A stretch of DNA of 14,488 nucleotides from Opitutaceae bacterium (GCA_025352845.1 JANXSC010000216.1:1-14488); one strand, 5' to 3'; positions 1 through 7,668 are shown, counted from the first letter of the stretch. The notes: generated from the sequence alone by a model not told the origin. Numbers and translations are program-made.

Positions 1-400
1 CGTCGTCGACCAGCAGCGTGTGCGTAACCGGCGCGGCGTTAAGGATCGCGAGCTCGGCCAGCAGCGGGCACTCCGTCTCGCGACCGGCGGTGTCGAGCCC
101 GCTCCAGTGCGCATCGAGCCAGAAAATCGCCGGTCCCGGCAACTCCGCCGCGACCTGGCGCAGCATCGCGCCGGAATCGCCGAGCAGCACGCGCACCTGC
201 GGCTGGGCGCGAAATCGCGCGGTCGCCGCCGCGTGATACTCCGGCGAGAGCTCGATCGTGGCGACGCGCGCGAAGTGCCGCGCGGCCCACGCCGCGGTGT
301 CGCCGCGGTAGGTGCCGGTCTCGACGAAGTCGCGAATGTCCCGCGCGCGTTGCAGGGCGAGAATCAACTCCTCCGGCGGACCCATGCGATACAGTCCCAT
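1..400 (-). CDS. SAM-dependent methyltransferase-like protein, partial (C-terminus beyond left edge)
   Basis: The open frame reads leftward from an ATG at 400-398 to the window edge without a stop, giving 133 codons. It shows a class I SAM-binding pattern: FVETGTYRGDTA at residues 25-36 (glycine-rich motif I), IELSPEY at 49-55 (acidic end of strand 2) and LLGDS at 72-76. FWLDAHWSG at 93-101 and ETECPLLAEL at 108-117 follow; these resemble a methyltransferase family often found in polysaccharide gene clusters. The start lies 3 bases after the flippase stop codon, so the two genes are very probably co-transcribed. A second ATG at 385-383 is a possible alternative start. The substrate is unknown, and a sugar in the exported glycan is a guess from context. 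The family call is fairly safe and the methyltransferase activity less so. Confidence 0.8.
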   Translation of the reverse strand, partial: MGLYRMGPPEELILALQRARDIRDFVETGTYRGDTAAWAARHFARVATIELSPEYHAAATARFRAQPQVRVLLGDSGAMLRQVAAELPGPAIFWLDAHWSGLDTAGRETECPLLAELAILNAAPVTHTLLVDD

Positions 401-403
401 AAA

Positions 404-1735
404 TTACCCGGTGGCATCCGCGCGCCACGGCCGCGCGATCGCGCGCAGCATCAGGCGCAGGTTTTTCCGCGCGTGCGGCTCGAAAACTTCGAGCCCGAAA
501 ATCGTCAGCGCAAAAGACGCCAGCGACGCCGCGATTGCACCGCGCGCGCCCCAGTGCGGCACGAGCGCGAGATTGAGCGCGAGATTGAGCACCGCGCCCG
601 CGACCGAGGTGAGGAGGGCGAAACGGAACAGGCCTTCGTTCGTGATAAAAATGCTCCGCGCCACGCCGTAGTTCGTGAAGAAGAGACGGAATGCCAGCCA
701 CGGAATCAACGCCGCCGCGCCCGCATACGACGCGCCGTAGAGCAGCCGCGTCGCCCACGGCCCGAATAGGATCAACGGGACCGCCGTGATCGCAAAAATT
801 CCGAACATCAGCCGATAAAGGCTGTGCAGGCGGCGCTGGTAAAGCGTTTCGTTGTCGCGCTTCGCCCGCGTGATCTCCGGCGCGGCGACGGTTTGCACGA
901 CCATCGGCACAAACGCGAACACGCTCACGATCCGCAGCGCCGCGGCATATTGCCCGAGCTCCTCGCCGCCGAGCATCAGCCCGAGCACGAGCTGATCGGC
1001 ATACGCCTGCGTCGAGATCGCGAAACCTGAAATGGTAAGCGGCCAGCTCTCCCGCAGCAGGGCACCGATGCGCCCGCGCTCCGCGCGCCACGGCGACAGC
1101 GGACAACCCGCGCGGCGCGCCGCCCACCACCACCCCATCGCAGCCACGGCCAGCTCCGCCACCCCCGCCGCCGCAAACGCCGCGAGCGGAGCCCCGGCGA
1201 GAATCAGCGCGACCTTTAGCAGATTCGCGAGCACGCATGCCGCCATCCGCACCCACGCCGAGATTTTTGATTCGCCACGCGCCTGGAAAAGCAGGTCCGC
1301 CACATCGGGGATTTGAAGAATCATCCCCGCCGCCACGATCACGACGAGCGAGCTGGCCGGCGCTGATTGCCTCGCCGCGAGCACCACACACGCGAGAAAA
1401 CCAACCGCCGCGCCCATCGCCCGCAGCAACAGCGCCGTGCCGATCCAGCCCACATTCTCAGTCGGCGCGCGCACCAACTCACGCACGACAATCGGCCCGA
1501 TGCCGAGCGAGGTGAGCGAGCCCACGACGCCGACGGTCGCAAGCGCGTAGTTGAGCCAGCCGAAATTTTCCGGGCCGAGATGGCGCGCCATCCACACGCC
1601 CACGAGCAGGCCCGCCGCCATCCGCAGGATTTGATCGCAGAAAAGCCAGAACGAATTTCCGATCACACGGCGCAACGTCTCGCGCCCCGCCAGGCGGCGG
1701 CGGAGAAACGCGGGGAGGTTGTCGCTGGATGGCAT
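404..1735 (-). CDS. Wzx-type oligosaccharide flippase
   Basis: This 443-residue polytopic inner-membrane protein is of usual length for polysaccharide flippases of the MOP superfamily (PST/Wzx group), which move polyprenyl-pyrophosphate-linked oligosaccharides from the cytoplasmic to the outer leaflet. The N-terminal half carries the characteristic first hairpin, with DQILRMAAGLLVGVWMARHL at 34-53 followed by GPENFGWLNYA at 54-64. The second half restarts with a similar module, WPLTISGFAISTQAYADQLV at 211-230 and GEELGQYAAALRI at 237-249. About twelve hydrophobic segments are visible, and the tail after about residue 410 is basic. The ATG at 1735-1733 is chosen because it gives a short charged leader before the first helix. 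The gene is divergent from the GT2-led operon and immediately precedes the partial methyltransferase. A 12-base tandem duplication codes for NLAL-NLAL in a late helix. Confidence 0.92.
   Translation of the reverse strand: MPSSDNLPAFLRRRLAGRETLRRVIGNSFWLFCDQILRMAAGLLVGVWMARHLGPENFGWLNYALATVGVVGSLTSLGIGPIVVRELVRAPTENVGWIGTALLLRAMGAAVGFLACVVLAARQSAPASSLVVIVAAGMILQIPDVADLLFQARGESKISAWVRMAACVLANLLKVALILAGAPLAAFAAAGVAELAVAAMGWWWAARRAGCPLSPWRAERGRIGALLRESWPLTISGFAISTQAYADQLVLGLMLGGEELGQYAAALRIVSVFAFVPMVVQTVAAPEITRAKRDNETLYQRRLHSLYRLMFGIFAITAVPLILFGPWATRLLYGASYAGAAALIPWLAFRLFFTNYGVARSIFITNEGLFRFALLTSVAGAVLNLALNLALVPHWGARGAIAASLASFALTIFGLEVFEPHARKNLRLMLRAIARPWRADATG
563..586. repeat. In-frame 12-bp tandem duplication inside the flippase gene
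   Basis: The 12-base unit GAGCGCGAGATT occurs twice, at 563-574 and 575-586, and is followed by a further GAGC. On the coding (minus) strand it gives the doubled peptide NLAL-NLAL within a transmembrane helix near residues 383-390. Its length is a multiple of three, so the frame is kept. Confidence 0.8.
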
Positions 1736-1875
1736 GCGGCGCGGCAGTCTCCCGGCAACACCGCGCGCAGGTCAACGCCACGGCCCGTCAACCTTTGGCT
1801 AACCGTTTCACACGTTCGGTCAGAAAATCGGCTTCCGTTCACCTCCGCGCGGCCTACCGTGCCGCTTTCGCCCGC
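1736..1875. promoter_or_regulatory. Divergent intergenic region between flippase and GT2 operon
   Basis: These 140 bases separate two divergently transcribed units, so promoters for both directions should lie here. I looked for -35/-10 pairs and found isolated -35-like hexamers (TTGGCT at 1795-1800 on plus; TTGACG at 1791-1786 and TTGACC at 1775-1770 on minus), none with a convincing -10 at normal spacing. There is no Shine-Dalgarno sequence next to the plus-strand start. The role rests on gene arrangement alone. Confidence 0.4.
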
Positions 1876-2565
1876 ATGAAACTCTCCATCGTCATCCCCT
1901 GCTATAACGAGGCCAAGACGATCCGCACGATCGTCGACCGCGTGCGGGCCGCGCCCATCGCCGACAAGGAGATCATCATCGTGGACGACTGTTCGCGCGA
2001 CGGCACGCGCGACCTCCTCCGCACGCAGATCGCGCCGCTCGTGGACAAGATTCTCTACCACGAGATCAACCAGGGCAAAGGCGCCGCGCTGCGCACGGGT
2101 TTCGCCGCCGCGACGGGCGACATCGTCGTCGTGCAGGATGCCGACCTCGAATATGACCCGCAGGAATATACGCGCCTGATGAAGCCCATCGTCGACGGCA
2201 AGGCCGACGTGGTCTTCGGCTCGCGTTTCATGGGCGCGGATGCGCACCGCGTCGTCTATTTCTGGCACATGGTCGGCAACAAATTCCTCACGCTGCTCTC
2301 AAACATGGGGACCAACATCAACCTCACGGACATGGAGACCTGCTACAAAATGTTCCGCCGCGAGGTGCTCCAGAAGATCACGATCGAGGAAAACCGCTTC
2401 GGCTTCGAACCCGAGATCACCGCCAAGGTAGCGAAGCTCGGCGTCGTGATCTACGAGGTCGGCATCGGCTACTACGGCCGCACCTACGCCGAGGGAAAAA
2501 AGATCGGCTGGCGCGACGGCTTCCGCGCGCTCTGGGCGATCTTCAAATACAACCTGCTGCGCTGA
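1876..2565 (+). CDS. GT2 glycosyltransferase, DPM1-like polyprenyl-phosphate sugar synthase
   Basis: This 229-residue cytoplasmic protein has a GT-A fold of the DPM1/DPG-synthase-like GT2 group, whose members transfer a sugar from a nucleotide donor to polyprenyl or dolichyl phosphate. Visible motifs are IPCYNE at 7-12, VDDCSRDGT at 36-44, NQGKGAALRTG at 65-75, QDADLEYDP at 87-95 (metal-binding DAD), SRF at 116-118, TDMETCYKMFR at 151-161 and FGFEPEITAK at 175-184. It ends at FKYNLLR with no C-terminal membrane anchor. The ATG at 1876 is preferred over upstream in-frame starts because the GT-A fold begins directly there (MKLSIVIPCYNE). It is the first gene of a four-gene plus-strand operon, followed after 18 bases by a GT-C-like membrane protein, which suggests that it makes that protein's lipid-linked donor. 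The sugar (mannose or glucose, for example) cannot be told. Confidence 0.93.
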   Translation: MKLSIVIPCYNEAKTIRTIVDRVRAAPIADKEIIIVDDCSRDGTRDLLRTQIAPLVDKILYHEINQGKGAALRTGFAAATGDIVVVQDADLEYDPQEYTRLMKPIVDGKADVVFGSRFMGADAHRVVYFWHMVGNKFLTLLSNMGTNINLTDMETCYKMFRREVLQKITIEENRFGFEPEITAKVAKLGVVIYEVGIGYYGRTYAEGKKIGWRDGFRALWAIFKYNLLR

Positions 2566-2583
2566 GCGCTGCGGACCGGCGCC

Positions 2584-4281
2584 ATGATGGTCGCGGACAC
2601 CTTTGGCTCGGTCTTGCTCTACCTTGTGGTCGCGGTCGGGCTCGCGTGGCCCGTGGTGGCGCAGCTCCAGTGGTGGGGTTCCGAGAAACTGCTCGCGAGC
2701 GCGGTGCTGTCGCTGCTGGGCGTGTTTGCTTTCGCGTGGGTCGTCTACATCTGCGCCCTGCCGAAGGTCGCGCTCTGGTTTCTGCCGATCACGGCCGTGA
2801 TTGGGCTTGGGTCTTCGCGGCGTTCGCTGGTTGCAGCATGGCGCGACGCCGAGGTGCGCGATCTCGTCGGGGCGCAGCTGATCGTGACTTTGTGGTGCGT
2901 CGGTTGGCTCGCGCTCGTGGTCAGCTATTCCGGCGGGGGCTGGACGGGCGATTGGTTCGGCCACTGGCAGCGCACGATTTTTTTCCTCGAGCACGGGCCG
3001 CGCGACATCCTCTTCAACGGCTTCGATCCCCTCACCTCGCGGCCGCCGCTGGCGAACATCGTGACCGGCGCGCTGATGGCGGTAACGCGGATCGATTTCG
3101 CGCACTACCAGCTCGCGACGACCGTGCTGGGCACGCTCGCGTTTCTGCCGGCGGCGCTGCTCGCACGGCGTTTTGGCGGGCGAACGTCCACCGCGCTGCT
3201 CGCCGTGCTGTTCATGGTGAGCCCGATGTTCGTGCAGAACGCGACCTTTGCGTGGACAAAGCTGCCCGCGGCATTTTTCACGCTCGCCGCCGTGCATTAT
3301 TTTCTGCGCGCCGGTGAAACGGCATCGCGCTCCGCCGGCGTGTGGTGTGCCGTCACGCTCGCGGCCGCGCTGCTCACGCATTACTCGGCCGGGCCATATG
3401 CGGTCGTCATCGCGGGCGCGTGGATCGTGCGCGGGGCCGGGCGCCGTTTCGAGGCACCGTGGTGGCGCGAGACTGCCACCGCGTTCGCGACCGGCACGGC
3501 CGTGCTCGCGGCGTGGTTCGGTTGGGCGCTCGCGGCGTATGGCGTGCGTGGGACGTTTCTCACCAACACGAGCGTCACCGAGACCGCGCCGAGCGTCGGA
3601 GCGCAACTGACCGTGAGTGGGTTGAACATTCGCGATTCCCTCGTGCCGCATTTCCTCCGCACCACCGACTCGGGCTTCATCGCGCAGTCGAGCCCGTGGG
3701 GCTGGTGGCGCGATTGGTTTTTCCAGCTCTACCAGCTGAACCTCTTCTTCGCCTTCGGCTGCGCCGCGTGGCTGGTGATCCTCGTTGTCCTTGTTCGCGG
3801 CGGCCAGGAAACGCCGGCCGGCAAACGCCTCGGCTGGATCGCCGCGCTCAGCGCCACGGTGGTGCTCGGCATCGGCGTGCACGGCGCGCGCGACACGTGG
3901 GGGATCACGCACATCTGCCTGCAACCGCTCGTGCTCGCCGGTCTCGCGCTGCTCGCCGCGTGGTGGGAGACGCTCGGCTGCGGCTGGCGGCGGCTGATTG
4001 TCGCCGGAGCGGCGCTCGATTTCGTTTGCGGAATTGCGCTGCATTTCGGCGTCCAGAGCTTCCTGCTCGACCAATGGCACGCGCCCGGCCGCACCTCCGC
4101 ACAGACGCTCGCAAGCTACACGCCCATTGCGCAACTGAATCTCCGCGCCAAACTGCAGGGCCAGTGGACTTTTTTCGGCGATGCCTTTGCCGCGCACGAA
4201 GCCGCCATCCTCGCGCTCCTCGCGCTCGTCCTCGCACTGGCGCTGTATCGCGCGAAGCGCCGCCGCGCCGAGATCGCGTAG
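2584..4281 (+). CDS. GT-C-like (PMT/GT39-type) polytopic glycosyltransferase
   Basis: This 565-residue integral membrane protein has about a dozen hydrophobic helices, the first at about 7-26 and 35-57. After the fourth helix a loop carries GDWFGHWQRTIFF at 122-134, with an acidic residue (D123) where GT-C enzymes place their catalytic aspartate. SRPPLANIVTG at 152-162 follows, resembling the proline-containing second loop motif of PMT-family proteins, then NATFAWTKLPAAFF at 219-232. Such proteins normally move a sugar from a polyprenyl-phosphate carrier to an acceptor at the outer face of the membrane. The C-terminus is short and basic (YRAKRRRAEIA), unlike the longer soluble tails of the other GT-C-like proteins here. 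Two ATGs, at 2584 and 2587, are equally possible starts. It sits between two GT2 genes. The fold is well supported, while donor and acceptor are unknown. Confidence 0.82.
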   Translation: MMVADTFGSVLLYLVVAVGLAWPVVAQLQWWGSEKLLASAVLSLLGVFAFAWVVYICALPKVALWFLPITAVIGLGSSRRSLVAAWRDAEVRDLVGAQLIVTLWCVGWLALVVSYSGGGWTGDWFGHWQRTIFFLEHGPRDILFNGFDPLTSRPPLANIVTGALMAVTRIDFAHYQLATTVLGTLAFLPAALLARRFGGRTSTALLAVLFMVSPMFVQNATFAWTKLPAAFFTLAAVHYFLRAGETASRSAGVWCAVTLAAALLTHYSAGPYAVVIAGAWIVRGAGRRFEAPWWRETATAFATGTAVLAAWFGWALAAYGVRGTFLTNTSVTETAPSVGAQLTVSGLNIRDSLVPHFLRTTDSGFIAQSSPWGWWRDWFFQLYQLNLFFAFGCAAWLVILVVLVRGGQETPAGKRLGWIAALSATVVLGIGVHGARDTWGITHICLQPLVLAGLALLAAWWETLGCGWRRLIVAGAALDFVCGIALHFGVQSFLLDQWHAPGRTSAQTLASYTPIAQLNLRAKLQGQWTFFGDAFAAHEAAILALLALVLALALYRAKRRRAEIA

Positions 4282-4303
4282 AACGGCGTTGCGTGGCCGC
4301 GCG

Positions 4304-4324
4304 GTCTGCCTCTCTTTTTCTCCC
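4304..4324 (+). promoter_or_regulatory. Pyrimidine-rich leader before the GTG start, no Shine-Dalgarno
   Basis: Immediately before GTG 4325 the plus strand reads CTCTCTTTTTCTCCC, with no purine-rich Shine-Dalgarno sequence in the preceding 20 bases. A pyrimidine-rich leader could be recognised by ribosomal protein S1, or translation could be coupled to the gene ending 43 bases upstream. The tract is seen in the sequence and the function is inference. Confidence 0.35.
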
Positions 4325-5293
4325 GTGCCTCCGCCCGCCATCGCCGTCGTCACCCCCGTGTTCAACGAGGAGGCCGTGCTGCCCGAGTTGTTCGCGCGGC
4401 TCACGGCGGTCTTCGCCGCCAATCCCGGCTGCACGTGGCGCGCGATCCTCGTCGATGATGGCAGCCGCGATCGCACGGCGGATCTCGTGCGCGCGCAGGC
4501 CGCGCGCGATCCACGCTTCGAGCTCGTGGAGCTCTCGCGCAATTTCGGTTTTCAAAGCGCCCTCACCGCCGGCCTCGCGCGCGCCGCGCCCGCCGATGCC
4601 GTGATCACGATGGACGCCGATCTGCAGGATCCGCCAGAGGTGATTCCGGATCTGGTCGCCGCGTGGCGAGGAGGCGCGGAAGTCGTGCGCGCGGTCCGGC
4701 GCTCGCGCCAGGAAACCGGGCTGCGGCGCGTCGGCTTCGACGCGTTCCACGCGCTGTTCGGCAAGCTCATCGACTATCCCATCGAGCCCAACACCGGGAC
4801 CTTCGGCCTGCTCGGGCGCGATGCGCTCGCGGCCTTCAACTCCCTGCCTGAGAACAACCGTTTCTTTCCCGGCCTGCGGGCGTGGATCGGCTTCCAGACG
4901 GCCGATGTGCCCTATGATCGCAAGGCGCGCGCGGCCGGCGAGCCGCAGCAGACTTTCCACCATCTGATGCGTTACGCGCTCGATGGGCTCTTCAGCTTCT
5001 CCCGCCTGCCGCTGCGCCTGCTCACGTTCTCCGGCATCATCATCGCGAACACGGGTTTTGCCGCGGCCATATTTTACGCCATGCGGCGGATCCTCGGCAT
5101 CGAGACGGCGCCGACCGGCTACACCACGCTCGTCACGCTCGTGCTCTTCATCGGCGGGGTGCAACTCATCGGGATCGGCGTGCTCGGCGAATACCTCGGG
5201 CGCATCTACGACGAGGTGAAGCGCCGCCCGAACTACATCGTAAAACCGGCCGCGCGCCATCGCGCCGCCGGCGAGCGCGGCCCCGGCGCGTGA
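4325..5293 (+). CDS. GtrB/ArnC-like GT2 polyprenyl-phosphate glycosyltransferase with two C-terminal TM helices
   Basis: With a GTG start at 4325 the product has 322 residues, close to the usual GtrB/ArnC length. Motifs in order are TPVFNEE at 10-16, VDDGSRDRT at 43-51, SRNFGFQSALTAG at 71-83, DADLQDPPE at 97-105, NRFFPGLRAWIGF at 178-190, hydrophobic helices at about 227-252 and 268-290, and GEYLGRIYDEVKRRPNYIV at 288-306, a hallmark ending of this family. These enzymes charge undecaprenyl phosphate with a sugar at the cytoplasmic face. The frame is open upstream to 4181, but that extension is an Arg/Ser-rich stretch overlapping the previous gene and does not look like protein, so GTG 4325 is preferred; TTG 4289 is an alternative. 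The stop overlaps the next start as GTGA (5290-5293), implying translational coupling. The sugar is unknown. Confidence 0.93.
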   Translation: MPPPAIAVVTPVFNEEAVLPELFARLTAVFAANPGCTWRAILVDDGSRDRTADLVRAQAARDPRFELVELSRNFGFQSALTAGLARAAPADAVITMDADLQDPPEVIPDLVAAWRGGAEVVRAVRRSRQETGLRRVGFDAFHALFGKLIDYPIEPNTGTFGLLGRDALAAFNSLPENNRFFPGLRAWIGFQTADVPYDRKARAAGEPQQTFHHLMRYALDGLFSFSRLPLRLLTFSGIIIANTGFAAAIFYAMRRILGIETAPTGYTTLVTLVLFIGGVQLIGIGVLGEYLGRIYDEVKRRPNYIVKPAARHRAAGERGPGA

Positions 5294-7533
5294 GCGAGAC
5301 GCCCGCGAAAATCCGGCGACTCCAGCCGGACACAATGGTCCTGACCCTCGCCTCGATCGCCCTCGTGGCGGCGGCGGCGATGGTGATGTTCAGCACGTTC
5401 ATGTTCTACGACGACGAGGGCTACGTGCTGCTTTCGCTGCGGAATTTCGCGGAGCACGGCGGGCTCTACCGTGATGTTTACACGCAATATGGGCCGTTTC
5501 CCTTCGTCTCCTACTACGCGTTGCAACTCCTCGGCGTGCCGCTCACGCACACGATCGGTCGCATAATCACGATTGGCGCATGGGCGGGCACGGCATGGTT
5601 GAGTGTCGCGCTCGTCGGACAGGTGACGCGCAGTCTGGCGCTGCGGCTTGCCGTGCTCGTCGCGGTTTTCGTTTATCTCTGGGTGATGGCGAGCGAGCCG
5701 TCGCACCCCGGCGGGCTCATCGTCTTTCTGACCGCGCTGCTCGCGTGGCTCGGCTACCGCTGGATCGAGCGCGGTGCATGGACGCAGTGGGGAATCTTGG
5801 TCGGAGTGGTGACGGCGGCGCTGTTGCTCACGAAAATCAACGTCGGGATCTTCGCCGCGTTCTCGGCGATCGCGTGGTGGTTGCTACATCATCGCTCCGA
5901 GACGCTGCGGCGTTGGGCGCCGGTGCTGGTCGGCATCGCGGGCGTCGCGCTGCCGCTCGGCCTGATGCGCTCGCTGCTCGGCACGCCGTGGGTGCGCGAT
6001 TTTGCAATCGTCTTCGGTTGCTCCGCGGTCGCGCTCGCCGTCGCAACCTCTCGCGGAGCCACCGGCCGCGTGAATTGGCGCACGCTCGGCATCGGGCTCG
6101 CGGCGGCGCTCGTCACCGCCGCGGTTGTCCTCGCCATCGTGATCCTGCGTGGCACGTCACCGACCGATTTGTTGGAAGGAATACTGCTCGGGCCCATCAA
6201 ACATCCGGTCAGCTTCAGTCTAAACTTCGTCTGGCCGCCGGGCATCGGAGCGATTGCGGTGGTGTCCGCGGTTTTGTGTGGTGCGGCATGGTGGCTGAAA
6301 CGCCGCGGCGTAGCGGCCGTCGATGTCGCGGTCGCGACGCTGCGGTTAATCGCGGCGGTGGTGCTGGCGGTGAACATCGCGCGCTACCCGGCGGTGCGAC
6401 CGGATTATTTGGCGTTTGGCTGCGCCCTGCCCTGCCTGTGGTTGTTTGCGTGGCCGCTCGCCGGAGAGGATCCGGCGAAAGTCCACGCGCGTGCGTGGCT
6501 CGCGCTCCTGCTGCTCGGGCAAAGCCTGCACGTCTTCCCCGTGCCCGGCAGCCAAATCGCGTGGGGCACGGTGCTCGTGATTCCGCTCGCGGCACTCGGC
6601 GCGTGGGAGGCGGCGACCTGGCTCGCGCGCCGCGCCCCGGCGAAATGGTTCGCGGCACCCCGCACCGCGTTCGTGGCGAGCGTCGGGCTCGTCGTTTTTT
6701 CCGGAGCAACAAGTTGGAGCTTCGCGCAGATCGCGACGCGCTATCCCGGCGGCCAGAGCCTCGGGTTGCCCGGCGCGGAGGCGATTCGCCTGCCGGATAA
6801 TTCCGCGGCGCTCTTCCGCGTGCTTGCGCACAACGCCGTCGCGCACGCCGACGTGCTGTTCTCCCTGCCCGGCACGTTCAGCTTCAACATCTGGACCGGC
6901 GTGCCGACACCGACGCACGCCAACGTCACCCACTGGTTCTCGCTCCTCGACGCGACGCAGCAGCAGGCGATCATCCGGGAACTCGAAGCCCACCCGCGCG
7001 CGTGCGTGATCGCGCAGCCGGGGCACGTGAAGTTTCTGGCGGACCGTAACCTCGCGCCAAAAGGAATTCTCTACGACTACATCACGCAGAATTTTGCGCC
7101 GGCGTTTGCATTCGACGACGTCGAGCTGCGCGTGCGCCGCGGGCGCAAGATCGCGCCGTTTCTCGTCGCGGAGTTGCTTACGCTCGCGCCGGCCGCCGAT
7201 GCGAAACCCGGGACCGAGAGCACGCTGTTGCGTTTTTCCCTGCTCGTGCCGCCGCGCGCCGCGATCGCGAGCATCGAGATTTCGACCCTCGGCTCGAAGG
7301 GCCCGGCGGCGCTGAATGCCAGCAACGCCCGCCTCGAACTCTCCTCCGCAAACACGCGCGGCGAACCGATTGCGGCCGCGCACGCCGCGCACTGGCCGCC
7401 GGCAATTTCCGGCCCGGTGATTCTGTCCGTCTATTTCGAGCGCGAGCGCTTCGGCCCCATCGTCGGCGGCGCCACGATCGTCGTGCGCGATGCGGACGGC
7501 CACGAGGTCGCACTGGCACGAGTCGCGCCGTAA
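5290..7533 (+). CDS. GT-C-like polytopic glycosyltransferase with long C-terminal non-membrane domain
   Basis: This 747-residue protein has an N-terminal helix at about 17-38, then a loop with FYDDEGYVLLSLRNFAEHGG at 39-58, where the DDE acidic cluster (41-43) sits at the position of the GT-C catalytic aspartate. YTQYGPFPFVSYYALQLLG at 64-82 follows. Further hydrophobic helices continue to about residue 476. The remaining 270 or so residues are not membrane-spanning and should lie outside the cytoplasm. The last part (about 630-747) looks like alternating beta strands and may be a small sandwich domain; I cannot name it. Translation starts at GTG 5290, overlapping the stop of the GtrB-like GT2 by 4 bases (GTGA), so the two products are probably made in a fixed ratio and that GT2 may supply the donor. 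It is the last gene of the plus operon. The acceptor is unknown. Confidence 0.8.
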   Translation: MSETPAKIRRLQPDTMVLTLASIALVAAAAMVMFSTFMFYDDEGYVLLSLRNFAEHGGLYRDVYTQYGPFPFVSYYALQLLGVPLTHTIGRIITIGAWAGTAWLSVALVGQVTRSLALRLAVLVAVFVYLWVMASEPSHPGGLIVFLTALLAWLGYRWIERGAWTQWGILVGVVTAALLLTKINVGIFAAFSAIAWWLLHHRSETLRRWAPVLVGIAGVALPLGLMRSLLGTPWVRDFAIVFGCSAVALAVATSRGATGRVNWRTLGIGLAAALVTAAVVLAIVILRGTSPTDLLEGILLGPIKHPVSFSLNFVWPPGIGAIAVVSAVLCGAAWWLKRRGVAAVDVAVATLRLIAAVVLAVNIARYPAVRPDYLAFGCALPCLWLFAWPLAGEDPAKVHARAWLALLLLGQSLHVFPVPGSQIAWGTVLVIPLAALGAWEAATWLARRAPAKWFAAPRTAFVASVGLVVFSGATSWSFAQIATRYPGGQSLGLPGAEAIRLPDNSAALFRVLAHNAVAHADVLFSLPGTFSFNIWTGVPTPTHANVTHWFSLLDATQQQAIIRELEAHPRACVIAQPGHVKFLADRNLAPKGILYDYITQNFAPAFAFDDVELRVRRGRKIAPFLVAELLTLAPAADAKPGTESTLLRFSLLVPPRAAIASIEISTLGSKGPAALNASNARLELSSANTRGEPIAAAHAAHWPPAISGPVILSVYFERERFGPIVGGATIVVRDADGHEVALARVAP

Positions 7534-7569
7534 TCAGGCTCGCAAAATACGGTGACGCGAAACTCCGGG

Positions 7570-7628
7570 GTAGGGCGGGCTTCAGCCCGCCTTCGGCACC
7601 CTGAAAAGCGGACTGAAGCCCGCCCTAC
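7570..7628. repeat. Imperfect inverted pair of REP-like palindromes, possible bidirectional terminator
   Basis: The left arm (7570-7591) starts GTAGGGCGGGCTTCAGCCCG. The right arm (7607-7628) is its reverse complement with two mismatches over 22 bases, separated by 15 bases (7592-7606). The left arm contains its own palindrome, GGCGGGC-TTCA-GCCCGCC (7574-7591); in the right arm the corresponding stem carries the mismatches. It lies between two convergent genes, which favours a structural or transcription-ending role. I recall the TAGGGCGGGCTTCAGCCCGC type as a dispersed repeat in Verrucomicrobiota and related genomes. The structure is visible, while dispersal and function are inference. Confidence 0.75.
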
Positions 7629-7668
7629 TTTCAAGCGCCCGCACCACGCTATTTTCGAGGCTCAGTAA

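Noticed and set aside
39..1391. Minus-strand open frame (450 codons) in another frame of the flippase region
   Set aside because: It is Arg/Ala/Gly-rich with no motifs, while the frame at 404-1735 gives a complete flippase and the frame at 1-400 gives SAM-binding motifs.
1795..1828. Possible sigma-70 promoter (TTGGCT followed by AT-containing stretch) before the GT2 operon
   Set aside because: The only -10-like stretch (CAGAAAAT) is a poor match and at wrong spacing, so no promoter is claimed.
2299..4542. Very long minus-strand open frame (747 codons) opposite the GT2 and GT-C genes
   Set aside because: The translation is dominated by Arg, Glu, Gln and His without any recognisable domain, as expected for the complement of GC-rich coding DNA. 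The plus strand has clear GT2 motifs and transmembrane helices.
3905..5335. Minus-strand open frame (476 codons) across the GtrB-like gene
   Set aside because: It is low-complexity, charged sequence opposite a gene with full GT2 motifs; a composition artefact.
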